A stretch of DNA of 64,000 bases, from the NCBI RefSeq assembly GCF_004362715.1, contig NZ_SNYC01000005.1:373781-437780 (forward strand), given 5' to 3'. The position numbers and the translations under genes are program-made. Under the pieces are notes generated by a model. The model ran no database searches, was not told where the DNA came from, and worked only from the letters and a program-made list of their open reading frames with translations. This DNA comes from Pedobacter metabolipauper (GTDB lineage: Bacteria; Bacteroidota; Bacteroidia; Sphingobacteriales; Sphingobacteriaceae). Every line of letters begins with the position of its first letter. Positions within the stretch are counted from its first letter, which is position 1. Below are positions 8,819 to 17,666 of the stretch, one piece after another.

Positions 8819-10192
8819 ATGATAGATTCAAATGTATTGGTAATTGACGATGACGATGACATTCTGCTCAGCGCCAGGTTATTTTTAAAGCAGCATTTTA
8901 AGCAGGTAATCACCTGCAAATCACCACGGGAGATCAATGTGCTATTGAGCCGGAATGAGATTGATATCATCTTACTGGATATGAATTACCAGAAAGGCGC
9001 GAGTGATGGACGGGAAGGTATTTACTGGCTGGAACATATCTTATCTATTGATAAAGATCATGTGGTGGTATTGATGACTGCCTATGGAAACGTTGAGCTT
9101 GCTGTTCAGGCGATTAAAAAGGGGGCTACAGATTTTATCCTTAAACCCTGGGAGAATGAGAAGCTGTTCGCTACGTTATCTGCAGCCTCCCGTTTAAGAC
9201 AATCGAATAAAAAGGTCAAGAAATTAGAGAAGATCCATTCGTCACTTCAAAAGGATCTCAACAGGCAGTTTGAGAATATTCTTGGAAACTCTCAACCCAT
9301 TATGCAATTGCAGAATACGCTGGTTAAGGTTGCCCCTACTGATGCCAATGTATTGATCCTTGGCGAGAATGGAACTGGAAAACAGGTTTTTGCCTATGAG
9401 CTGCACAAGCTCTCAAACCGAAAAAACCAGATCTTCATGCATGTCGACCTTGGTTCTTTAAACGAAAACCTTTTTGAAAGTGAGCTTTTCGGCTATGCTA
9501 AAGGTGCTTTTACCGATGCCAAAGACGATAAACCGGGAAGGTTTGAGATGGCCGAAGGCGGTACGATCTTTCTGGATGAGATTGGCAACCTCTCTCTGCC
9601 CCTGCAGGCTAAACTACTCAGTGTGATCCAGAACCGTACGGTGAACAGACTGGGAGAAAGTAAAGAGCGTAAAATTAATGTGCGCCTGATTACCGCCACC
9701 AATATGCCGCTGAATGAAATGGTGAACAAAGGTACTTTTAGACAGGATCTGCTGTTCAGGATCAATACGGTAGAACTGGTACTTCCTCCTTTGGCCCAGC
9801 GTGGGACCGATATCCTGGTTTTGGCCAATCATTTTTTGAGTACCTTTAGTACCAGATACCATAAAAGCATTCTTAACTTCGATGAAAAAGCGGAGAACGT
9901 TCTGCTAAATTATTATTGGCCGGGTAATGTACGCGAACTTCAGCATGTGGTTGAACGTGCAGTTATTATGGCTGATGGGATAGAGATTGGTGTAAATGAC
10001 CTGCAATTGAGTCCGCAGAAATTTGGCAGTAATTCCGCTCCCATTCAAACGGATATGGGTTTGGAAGAGATGGAAAAGTTAATGGTTCAAAAGGCTATCG
10101 ATAAGAACAAGGGAAATATATCCAGGGCAGCGGCCGATCTGGGTCTAACCCGTGCTGCATTGTACAGACGTATCGAAAAATTTAACCTGTAA
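8819..10192 (+). CDS. Sigma-54-dependent response regulator (NtrC family)
   Basis: A 457-residue activator. The receiver domain (about residues 1-120) has the acidic pocket DDDDD near residue 10 and a phosphorylatable Asp near residue 54 (LLDMN). The AAA+ domain has Walker A GENGTGKQ near residue 181. The sigma-54 contact loop reads GAFTDA near residue 229 in place of the usual GAFTGA. A Fis-type helix-turn-helix closes the protein (GNISRAAADLGLTRAALYRRI). The frame extends to a GTG at 8804, but ATG at 8819 gives the standard receiver start. Its stop overlaps the kinase start (TAATG), so the two are translationally coupled. It is divergent from the efflux operon, its probable target. Confidence 0.95.
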   Translation: MIDSNVLVIDDDDDILLSARLFLKQHFKQVITCKSPREINVLLSRNEIDIILLDMNYQKGASDGREGIYWLEHILSIDKDHVVVLMTAYGNVELAVQAIKKGATDFILKPWENEKLFATLSAASRLRQSNKKVKKLEKIHSSLQKDLNRQFENILGNSQPIMQLQNTLVKVAPTDANVLILGENGTGKQVFAYELHKLSNRKNQIFMHVDLGSLNENLFESELFGYAKGAFTDAKDDKPGRFEMAEGGTIFLDEIGNLSLPLQAKLLSVIQNRTVNRLGESKERKINVRLITATNMPLNEMVNKGTFRQDLLFRINTVELVLPPLAQRGTDILVLANHFLSTFSTRYHKSILNFDEKAENVLLNYYWPGNVRELQHVVERAVIMADGIEIGVNDLQLSPQKFGSNSAPIQTDMGLEEMEKLMVQKAIDKNKGNISRAAADLGLTRAALYRRIEKFNL

Positions 10193-11550
10193 TGTTTTAT
10201 AACCGATTTACCTTTCGTTTATTATTCCGGCTGCTGGTTATCAATGCCACGGCCATTCTGCTGATCTACCTGATCAGGAATACCCAATTGTGGTTTACCA
10301 TTACCGGGGTAAGCATTTTACTGATCGCTTTTCTTTTTAGCCTTTATTTTTACATCAACCAGATCAGGGACGATATCAAGCGGTTTATTTTGGCCGTTAA
10401 AACAAGGGATGGCACATTAAACTTTAAAAACAAAGCCACCAAGGGAAGCTTCCCGGAACTTTACGAGTCCTTTAATGAGATCATACAGATCCACAAAGAC
10501 ATTCAGCTGGAGAAAGACTCCATGTTCCAATTAATTAAGACCATCCTGGAACAAGTTCCTGCAGGCGTAATCGTGATCAAGAATAATGAGGAGGATGCCC
10601 GGCAAGCCGAGATCGTTTTTTTTAACCAGGCTGCTGTAAACCTGCTCAATGTACCTGCCTACAAGTACTGGCACCGATTGAGTCAGCATATCCCGCAGTT
10701 TGCCCAGGAAATTAAAAGAATTGGAAAAGGCGGTAAGCGGTTTATAGAGCTTAAGATCCAGGACAAGCTGATCCAACTGTCTACAGAAGTTATTCCGTTA
10801 AATTTATACCAAACGGATTATACCATTATTTCTTTCCAGAATATTAAGGATGAAATTGAACAGAAGGAATCTGAAGCCTGGAACCGGCTCATTGGTGTGA
10901 TCTCTCATGAGATCTTAAATTCCATTACACCCATTAGTTCTTTATCGGATACGGTGAACAGCATGATCCACGACAAACAAGTTTTAAATTATGAAGAACT
11001 GGAGGATCTTAAACCGGCTATTCAGACCATTAAAAGAAGATCTGAAGGTTTACTGGACTTTGTTAAAGATTACAGGCTGATTGCTGAACTGCCAACCCCC
11101 GATTTGGAATACCATACCATTGGAGAGATTTTAAAACACATTAAGATCCTGATGCATCCTTTTGCCAGCGGAAAGAACATCCTGCTTAAGGTTGATCAAA
11201 CTTCATCAAAGATCAGTATCCAGATTGACTTAAAATTGATTGAGCAGGCATTGATCAACCTCGTTACGAATAGTATCCATGCGCTGGATGATGTGGAACT
11301 TCCTGCTATAGAGATCTCTTACCGCCTGGGCCAAAACCGGTTGTATTTAGAAGTAAGTGATAATGGGAAGGGTATTGAGCCTGATCTGATAGAAAAGATC
11401 TTTGTTCCCTTTTATACAACCCGGAAAAATGGTTCGGGTATTGGCTTAACCATTACCCGAAACATTATGAAGATCCATCAGGGAAGCATTGAAGTAAACT
11501 CCATCCCTTTTGAACGGACCACTTTTTCTTTGGTATTTAAGTACGATTAG
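10192..11550 (+). CDS. Two-component sensor histidine kinase (NtrB-like)
   Basis: A 452-residue membrane kinase. Two helices at about residues 9-27 and 33-54 are joined by a very short loop, so there is almost no periplasmic sensor domain and sensing is probably in or at the membrane. A PAS-like region follows (about residues 105-215). The phospho-accepting His is near residue 239 in VISHEILNS. The ATPase domain has the N-box LINLVTNSIHAL, DNGKGI and GSGIGLTI. It is coupled by a 1-base overlap to the regulator. The short sensor loop next to an ABC exporter resembles kinases that monitor envelope stress through a transporter; that is inference. Confidence 0.94.
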   Translation: MFYNRFTFRLLFRLLVINATAILLIYLIRNTQLWFTITGVSILLIAFLFSLYFYINQIRDDIKRFILAVKTRDGTLNFKNKATKGSFPELYESFNEIIQIHKDIQLEKDSMFQLIKTILEQVPAGVIVIKNNEEDARQAEIVFFNQAAVNLLNVPAYKYWHRLSQHIPQFAQEIKRIGKGGKRFIELKIQDKLIQLSTEVIPLNLYQTDYTIISFQNIKDEIEQKESEAWNRLIGVISHEILNSITPISSLSDTVNSMIHDKQVLNYEELEDLKPAIQTIKRRSEGLLDFVKDYRLIAELPTPDLEYHTIGEILKHIKILMHPFASGKNILLKVDQTSSKISIQIDLKLIEQALINLVTNSIHALDDVELPAIEISYRLGQNRLYLEVSDNGKGIEPDLIEKIFVPFYTTRKNGSGIGLTITRNIMKIHQGSIEVNSIPFERTTFSLVFKYD

Positions 11551-11658
11551 GCTGCAATTAATTTAAGCTTTGTTGATTACAGCGATTAGATAGATTGCCA
11601 TTGTTCTCTGTTCGTTCATATGATCCTCTCGCCAATTGACTCTAATTTCAGACCTAAA

Positions 11659-12930
11659 TTAGATGACTGTACCATCTGGAATAACTGCACCCTTCTTTAC
11701 AACGACAATACCATCTTTAACCGTATACCACTCGTGGTCTCTATCCGAAAGATGTGAGCCGCCAATAATTTTGACATCGTTACCGATCCTGCAGTTCTTA
11801 TCGATGATTGCATTTTCAATCTCACACCTGTCGCCAATACCGATCAATGGTTTATGATCTGCAACCTCTTCAGCAATTTCTATCAGCGTTTGGTATTTAT
11901 CACTGCCCATGATATAACAGCTTTTAATGCTTGTTCCGGTTCCTATACGTGCCCTTATCCCAATTACGGAGTGCTTAATGCTCTCTGCCTGCAGAATACA
12001 ACCTTCTGCAATGATGGTTTTATCCAGCGTTGTTCCCAATATCTTAGATGGAGGAAGCATTCTTGCCCTTGTAAAGATGCTGTGATTGCTATCGAACAGG
12101 TTGAACTTTGGAATATCATCAGTTAAGCCAAGATTCGCTTCAAAGAATGAAGATATATTTCCAATGTCTGTCCAGTACCCTTCATACTGATAACTCAGTA
12201 CATCATAGGTATTCAGCATCCTTGGAATAATCTCTTTACCAAAATCCTTCTCGTGTTCATTTTCTGAAAAGATCTTGATTAGAAGTTCCCGGTTAAAGAT
12301 GTAGATCCCCATAGAAGCCAGGTAATCCCTTCCTTCTGCCTGCATCTCCGGACCTGTATCGGAAGACCAGTCTACCAATAACTCAGTTTTAGGTTTCTCT
12401 ATAAATGAGGTGATGATGTTTTCTTCATTTGCCTTTAAAATTCCAAAGCTTGGGGCATCTTTTGCGTTTACCGGAATGGTTGCCAGTGTAATCTGAACAC
12501 CACTTTCTATATGCGCATTTACCATTTCATTAAAATCCATTTGATACAGCTGATCTCCCGACAGGATCAATACGTATTCAAACTCATGATTTAATAAGTG
12601 GTGCATAGTTTGGCGTACCGCATCGGCTGTTCCCTGGAACCAGGTTGGATTTTCAGGTGTTTGCTCTGCAGCAAGGATATCTACAAAAGCCGAACTAAAG
12701 GGGCTAAAATAGTAGGTATTTTTAATGTGCTTATTTAATGAGGCAGAGTTAAACTGCGTCAGGACAAACATTCTATGGATGCCTGAATTGATGCAGTTGG
12801 AGATTGGAATATCTACCAGCCTGTATTTACCTGCAATGGGTACTGCCGGCTTTGATCGTGTTTGTGTTAATGGTGCTAATCTAGATCCCTGACCTCCGCC
12901 AAGAATTACACCCAGTACTTTTTCAGTCAT
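11659..12930 (-). CDS. glgC: Glucose-1-phosphate adenylyltransferase
   Basis: A 423-residue enzyme making ADP-glucose from glucose-1-phosphate and ATP, the first committed step of glycogen synthesis in the cytoplasm. The N-terminal nucleotidyltransferase signature GGGQGSRLAPLTQTRSKPA is intact. FVDILAAEQT and WFQGTADAVRQ form the active-site region, and IEKP matches the sugar-phosphate binding lysine region. The C-terminal third is a left-handed beta-helix of hexapeptide type (IIAEGCIL, SVIGIRARIG, NAIIDKNCRIG). It lies 11 bp after glgA in one transcript. Length is normal for the family. Confidence 0.97.
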   Translation of the reverse strand: MTEKVLGVILGGGQGSRLAPLTQTRSKPAVPIAGKYRLVDIPISNCINSGIHRMFVLTQFNSASLNKHIKNTYYFSPFSSAFVDILAAEQTPENPTWFQGTADAVRQTMHHLLNHEFEYVLILSGDQLYQMDFNEMVNAHIESGVQITLATIPVNAKDAPSFGILKANEENIITSFIEKPKTELLVDWSSDTGPEMQAEGRDYLASMGIYIFNRELLIKIFSENEHEKDFGKEIIPRMLNTYDVLSYQYEGYWTDIGNISSFFEANLGLTDDIPKFNLFDSNHSIFTRARMLPPSKILGTTLDKTIIAEGCILQAESIKHSVIGIRARIGTGTSIKSCYIMGSDKYQTLIEIAEEVADHKPLIGIGDRCEIENAIIDKNCRIGNDVKIIGGSHLSDRDHEWYTVKDGIVVVKKGAVIPDGTVI

Positions 12931-12941
12931 ATCTATGTTTA

Positions 12942-14348
12942 TTATATTTGGTACAAATCAATGTATTGCTGTGCGGCCCTATCCCAGGAATGATCCAGTT
13001 GCATCATAAATTTACGTATCTCTTTACTTCTCTTCTTATCCTTAAACAATTCCATTCCTCTCCAAATTGCATGGCCAACATCCCAAACGCTGCTTTGGTC
13101 GTGACAAATTCCAAATCCTCCATCACCTATATCTACTACCGTATCTTTTAAACCGCCTATTCTTCTAACGATTGGGATGGTTCCATATCGCAACGCATAC
13201 ATTTGGTTTAAACCACAAGGTTCAACCCTGCTTGGCATCAGTAAAAAGTCAGCACCGGCATAAATTTGATGTGACAACTGTTCGTTATATCCAATATATG
13301 TATTGTAATTCCCTGGAAAGCTTGGTTTTAATTGTTCGAGTCTCGTTTCAACCTCTGGGTCTCCGGATCCTAGAACAAGAATATTCAGCTCTCCCCTGTT
13401 ATTATTCAGGGCATGATAAAATATTTCTGGTAAGAGGTCGGCTCCTTTTTCTCCTACAAGCCTTCCAATAAAAGTAAACAAGGGTTTATCAGCATTTAGA
13501 TTAAAAACACTGCACAGGGCTTCTTTGTTTGCTCTTTTTCCATTTTCCAGCGTTCGTATTGCAAAATTTTTAGGAAGCATTGGGTCGGTTGCCGGGTTCC
13601 ATACTTCATTGTCAATGCCATTGAGAATCCCGACCGATTTACCGCGCTCCTGCGCCAGCAAACTTTCCAGTCCGTTGGCATTATAACTGATCTCGTCCAG
13701 GTAACTTGGGGAAACTGTTGTGATCTTCCAGGCACATTTTATAGCCGAAGCAAGTGGATTGATTGAATCTTTCCAACCTAACTGTCCTGCGTTCCAGGCA
13801 TCAAATGCCGGAAGATAATGCAGCTTATCCCAGCCAAACTGTCCCTGGTATTGTGCATTATGAATGGTCAAAACGGTAGGGATCTGGCTTAGGTGCCGGT
13901 ATTGAACGCAGTTGGCAGTCATGAAAGGAACAAGCCCAGTATGGTGATCATGACAATGGATTACATCCGGACGGTGTTCCCATTGTGAGATCCAATCCAA
14001 AACAGCAATCTGATAGGCTAGAAAACGTTCAGTATCATCGTCATACCCATAAACTTTTTCCCTGTCCATTAGCCCTGCAATATGAACCAGGTACAGGTCA
14101 AAGCCCAGCTTATTTGTTTTTTCCCTGAAGATGCGGACCGGGAAATTCTGAAAGCCGAGTTTACCCCAGCCATCGTAACAAACTTCAAACTCATTCTCCT
14201 GTAAGAATTTGGTCTGATAAGCTGGCATTACTACTTTGGCTACATGACCTAATTTGTTTTGATATTTTGGCAGTGCGCCGACTACGTCACCTAAACCACC
14301 AACCTTAGCAATGGGATAACATTCTGCACTGAGGTGTATAATTTCCAT
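12942..14348 (-). CDS. glgA: Glycogen synthase (ADP-glucose type, GT5)
   Basis: A 468-residue GT5 glycosyltransferase that extends alpha-1,4-glucan from ADP-glucose. The N-terminal KVGGLGDVVGALP contains the ADP-glucose-binding KxGGL motif, and the C-terminal domain has FIGRLVGEKGADL and the catalytic region PSRVEPCGLNQMYALRYGTIP. It heads a two-gene operon with glgC. No branching enzyme or phosphorylase gene is in the window. Its start faces the repeat array at 14444-14881. Confidence 0.96.
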   Translation of the reverse strand: MEIIHLSAECYPIAKVGGLGDVVGALPKYQNKLGHVAKVVMPAYQTKFLQENEFEVCYDGWGKLGFQNFPVRIFREKTNKLGFDLYLVHIAGLMDREKVYGYDDDTERFLAYQIAVLDWISQWEHRPDVIHCHDHHTGLVPFMTANCVQYRHLSQIPTVLTIHNAQYQGQFGWDKLHYLPAFDAWNAGQLGWKDSINPLASAIKCAWKITTVSPSYLDEISYNANGLESLLAQERGKSVGILNGIDNEVWNPATDPMLPKNFAIRTLENGKRANKEALCSVFNLNADKPLFTFIGRLVGEKGADLLPEIFYHALNNNRGELNILVLGSGDPEVETRLEQLKPSFPGNYNTYIGYNEQLSHQIYAGADFLLMPSRVEPCGLNQMYALRYGTIPIVRRIGGLKDTVVDIGDGGFGICHDQSSVWDVGHAIWRGMELFKDKKRSKEIRKFMMQLDHSWDRAAQQYIDLYQI

Positions 14349-14996
14349 AAATCCTATTAAAGCATCTCAAATTAGGTATTACAATAACCATTGCAAATAG
14401 TTTGATGAAATAATAATAAAATTTTACATAAAATCGTCTTCTTAAAAATCAATTCCTGCGCTGGGACTGGAATAATCCCGATGAAGAATCGGAATGAATC
14501 CTAGGTCCCATTGCAGAAGAATTGATTTTTTGCGGGAAGACTATTTTTGGAAAAATCAGGAGGAAATCCCAGACCCCATCGCAGAAGAATTGATTTTTTT
14601 CGAGAAGACTATTTTTGGAAAATCAGGAGGAAATCCCAGACCCCATCGCAGAAGAATTGATTTTTTTCGAGAAGACTATTTTTGGAAAAAAAGAAGCAAA
14701 ACCCAACGCCGGGAATAACCCCGATGAAGAACCCGGACGAATCCCAGGCCCCATTGCAGAAGAATTGATTTTTTGCGAGAAGGCTATTTTGGAAAATCAG
14801 GAGGCGATCCCTACGGCTGGAATAACCCCCGATGAAGAACCCGGACGAATCCCAGGCCCCATTGCAGAAGAATTAATTTTTCTGATGTGTAAATCCTAAC
14901 TAAGTATCCTGAATATCAATGGTGTAAAAATCCCGTTACCGATTATTGTTCCAAAAGTAATTCCCTAAATTGACAGCACACACAATTATAACTTAT
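14349..14996. other. Long intergenic region holding repeat array 1
   Basis: Apart from the hairpin array (14444-14881) this 648-base divergent gap holds about 95 AT-rich bases upstream of glgA and 115 bases before the lipoprotein ATG. These must contain the promoters of both genes, though no clear -7/-33 pair was recognised. No credible gene is seen. Confidence 0.7.
14444..14881 (+). repeat. Hairpin repeat array 1 (five units, some internally deleted)
   Basis: Five head-to-tail units occupy 14444-14531, 14532-14600, 14601-14667, 14668-14774 and 14775-14881. The first is a nearly complete long palindrome bounded by AAAAATCAATTC and GAATTGATTTTTT, with inner arms CTGCGCTGGGAC / GTCCCATTGCAG and an apex CCGAT-GAAGA-ATCGG. 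Units 2 and 3 lack the central ~40 bases and are almost identical to each other. Units 4 and 5 keep a diverged centre with GATGAAGAACCCGGACG. The family is the same as in array 2 but in the reverse orientation. The array lies in the divergent gap between glgA and the lipoprotein gene. Apparent reading frames through it are by-products of the repeats. Confidence 0.9.
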
Positions 14997-15827
14997 ATGA
15001 AAAACATCCTCAACCTTAGCTTAATTGCTATTTGTATTTTTGGCCTGAGTTCCTGCTCGAAATATTACATCAATACCGTTAGCGGTGTTAATATTCCTAA
15101 AGATGAAAAAACCGGAAAGTTTATCCTTGAAAATGACACGGTACAGATCACATACAACTTCTTTGGAGAAAACGCGCCTGTTCAAATCACAGTTCAAAAT
15201 AAATTAACTGTTCCCATTTATGTTGACTGGTCAAAATCATCTTTAATATTTGAGAACAATACGTATAGCTATGTTCCGGAAAAAGTAGCCTTTACCGGCG
15301 ACCTGTCTGCTACTTCCTGGAATGGAAGAGAGTTAAGTTTTTCTGATGGTACTGTCAATGGAAAAATAGATGCCAAAAAAGAGATCAGCTTTATCCCCCC
15401 TCAGTCGAAAATTGAAACTACTACCCTATTTGTTGAAAGTCCTTTTTCCAAAAACCTTCCGGACAGTATGCTCAATGATGTTGAATCTTTAAACAATACC
15501 TATACGAGCCGGGAGATTGTAGCAAAAGCAGGTAACTTTACACCCGATAATTCTCCTGTTAAATTCAGAAGCTATCTAACCTTATTTTCGAAAACCGACA
15601 ATATTGAAAAACCTTTCAGCTACGATAAACAATTCTATATCTCTAAATCAGTTAAAACAACAGTTAGACCCGGTTACTTATCTGCTTACAAAGACAAAAG
15701 CCCCAATGTATTCTATACCCGTACCCAAACCGGATATGGTAAAGCAATGACTGGTATTGCTGTAGTTGGTATTGTTGCTGGTACTGTTACCGCGACAAAT
15801 GCTTTGGAAAATAATTCCAAAAAATAA
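14997..15827 (+). CDS. Putative lipoprotein of unknown function
   Basis: A 276-residue protein with an N-terminal hydrophobic stretch and lipobox FGLSSC near residue 18, so it should be acylated and anchored in the envelope. The body is rich in beta-like segments with no recognised domain. A glycine- and alanine-rich hydrophobic segment near the end (GKAMTGIAVVGIVAGTVTA) may be a membrane helix. A TTG at 14970 gives a longer frame, but ATG at 14997 places the signal peptide at the start. The gene stands alone between two hairpin repeat arrays in opposite orientation, an unusual context. Function is unknown. Confidence 0.8.
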   Translation: MKNILNLSLIAICIFGLSSCSKYYINTVSGVNIPKDEKTGKFILENDTVQITYNFFGENAPVQITVQNKLTVPIYVDWSKSSLIFENNTYSYVPEKVAFTGDLSATSWNGRELSFSDGTVNGKIDAKKEISFIPPQSKIETTTLFVESPFSKNLPDSMLNDVESLNNTYTSREIVAKAGNFTPDNSPVKFRSYLTLFSKTDNIEKPFSYDKQFYISKSVKTTVRPGYLSAYKDKSPNVFYTRTQTGYGKAMTGIAVVGIVAGTVTATNALENNSKK

Positions 15828-15980
15828 CAAGAAATTGCCTGGTAATTCGCCGACCAAACAGGAATTGCCAGGGTAATCATCTAAACCAATCAGGTAACCT
15901 ACTAAAGCAATCTCCAAAAAACTAATCAGGAATCATCCCGGTTTTACAAGCCAACTTTAAAGGTTCGTTTAATTTTACGC
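15828..15980. other. Degenerate short repeats after the lipoprotein gene
   Basis: Three loosely similar stretches containing CCAAACAGGAATT, CCAATCAGGTAAC and CTAATCAGGAATC occur about 30-45 bases apart between the lipoprotein stop and the second hairpin array. They are too diverged to define a unit with certainty. No gene is seen. Confidence 0.35.
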
Positions 15981-16409
15981 CTAACAGTCTGAAATATTAC
16001 CCGTATAAAAAAATCAATTCTACTGCGATGTGGCATAGGATTCATTCCGATTCTTCATCGGGATTATTCCAGCCACAGCACAGGAATTGATTTTTTTAAA
16101 GGGAACGATATTAATAAGTTAATCTTTTACTCCTAACAGTCTGGAATATTACCCGCATAAAAAAATCAATTCTACTGCGATGGGGCATAGGATTCATTCC
16201 GACTCTTCATCGGGATTATTCCAGCCACAGCACAGGAATTGATTTTTTTAAAGGGAACGATATTAATAAGCTAATCTTTTACTCCTAACGGTCTGAAATA
16301 TTACCCGTATAAAAAAATCAATTCTACTGCGATGGGGCCTAGGATTCATTCCGACTCTTCGTCGGGATTATTCCAGCCACAGCGTAGGAATTGATTTTTT
16401 TAAAGGGAT
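15981..16409 (-). repeat. Hairpin repeat array 2 (three 152-bp tandem units)
   Basis: Tandem units start at 15981, 16133 and 16285 with an exact 152-base period; the third is cut short at 16409. Each unit holds a 91-base near-perfect hairpin (16007-16097, 16159-16249, 16311-16401). It starts with seven A then TCAATTC and ends with GAATTGA then seven T. A 61-base spacer follows that is itself nearly identical between copies. Because each hairpin has an A-run before and a T-run after, it reads as an intrinsic terminator on both strands. The array fills the convergent gap between the lipoprotein gene and cysN, seven bases from the cysN stop. Confidence 0.92.
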
Positions 16410-16415
16410 ACTAAA

Positions 16416-17666
16416 TTAATCCGCTATATTTCTGAACATCAGTGCAGCAACAGTTAAATTAGTTCTGCTGTCGATCAGTATTGCTGCTCCATTGGCTTTA
16501 TTATCGGTATAGAAATCAAATGCCAGCTCTTCTGCCGTTTTCAAAATTACCCGGCCAATGTCATTCAGTTTAAAATCATACGCATCCTGTTTTTCAAGCG
16601 TATTGATATCTACTTTGTAGATGATCTCCCTGATCTTACATTTCGTTATTTTACTATTGTGCTGCAGCAGATAAGTAATACTTTCATCAAAAGGACGGGT
16701 ATCCATCCAGCAAATGTCTGCTTCTATTAATTGTGAATTTTGAGGCAAATGATCGGAGTTTACCAACACATCTCCACGGCTAATGTCAATATTATCTTTA
16801 AGATGGAGTGTTACCGACTGACCAGCATATACTTCTAACGGTTTCTGGTCAAAGATCTCTATTCTTTCAATGGTAGAACTGCTTCCGGATGGCAATGCGG
16901 TTACGCGGTCATTTACGCTAAAGGAACCACTAAGTACCCTGCCGGCATATCCACGGTAATCATGCAGTTCATCCGTTTGAGGTCTCACTACCCACTGTAC
17001 CGGCATCCTGGCCAGGTTATAATCAGATTTGTTGTCAACATCAACAGTTTCCAGAAAATTAAGGAGGCTTGTTCCCTGGTACCATTCCATATGTTCGGAA
17101 TTGTTAACCACGTTATCGCCTTTTAGTGCGCTAACGGGAATAAAGGTTACCTCTTTTAAGTTTAGTTCTGCAGCAAGAACTTTGTATTTATCAGTAATGG
17201 CATTGAAAACTGTCTCGCTATATCCAACCATATCCATTTTATTAAGGCATACCACTACGTGTTCTATGCCCAATAAGGAAACGAGGTAAGAGTGGCGGAT
17301 GGTCTGTTCAATTATGCCATTTCTGGCATCGACAAGAATAATAGCCAGCTTTGCTGTTGAGGCTCCGGTAACCATGTTTCTGGTGTACTGGATATGGCCT
17401 GGGGTATCGGCAATGATGAATTTCCGCTTTTCAGTTTGAAAATATTTGTAAGCCACGTCAATGGTAATTCCCTGCTCACGTTCTGCGCGGAGGCCGTCTG
17501 TTAATATGGCCAGGTCAATGGTTCCGTCGTCGTTCTTACGGTTTGATTGCTGCAGGGCTTCAAGCTGATCCGCCAGAATAGAGCCGGTATCATATAATAA
17601 CCGGCCAATAAGCGTACTTTTACCATCATCAACACTACCTGCTGTAAAAAATTTAAGTATATTCAT
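16416..17666 (-). CDS. cysN: Sulfate adenylyltransferase subunit 1 (GTPase subunit)
   Basis: A 416-residue EF-Tu-like GTPase that drives APS formation by CysD. G1 is GSVDDGKST near residue 10, G3 DTPGH with the preceding IIAD, G4 NKMD and G5 SALKGD; beta-barrel domains follow. It lacks a C-terminal APS kinase (CysC) fusion, agreeing with the APS-type reductase in this operon that would not need PAPS. It starts immediately after the cysD stop (adjacent codons), suggesting coupled translation. It is the last gene of the sulfate operon and ends against hairpin array 2. Confidence 0.96.
   Translation of the reverse strand: MNILKFFTAGSVDDGKSTLIGRLLYDTGSILADQLEALQQSNRKNDDGTIDLAILTDGLRAEREQGITIDVAYKYFQTEKRKFIIADTPGHIQYTRNMVTGASTAKLAIILVDARNGIIEQTIRHSYLVSLLGIEHVVVCLNKMDMVGYSETVFNAITDKYKVLAAELNLKEVTFIPVSALKGDNVVNNSEHMEWYQGTSLLNFLETVDVDNKSDYNLARMPVQWVVRPQTDELHDYRGYAGRVLSGSFSVNDRVTALPSGSSSTIERIEIFDQKPLEVYAGQSVTLHLKDNIDISRGDVLVNSDHLPQNSQLIEADICWMDTRPFDESITYLLQHNSKITKCKIREIIYKVDINTLEKQDAYDFKLNDIGRVILKTAEELAFDFYTDNKANGAAILIDSRTNLTVAALMFRNIAD

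Noticed and set aside
14494..14899. Two overlapping plus-strand reading frames with repeated RRIDFxREDYFW and EELIFFEKTIFG peptides
   Set aside because: They run through the hairpin repeat array and switch between the same repeat in different frames; the unit length is not a stable multiple of three, so they are by-products of the repeats.
14444..16409. Possible CRISPR array
   Set aside because: The units are tandem with near-identical spacers and long internal palindromes; there are no unique spacers and no cas genes nearby.
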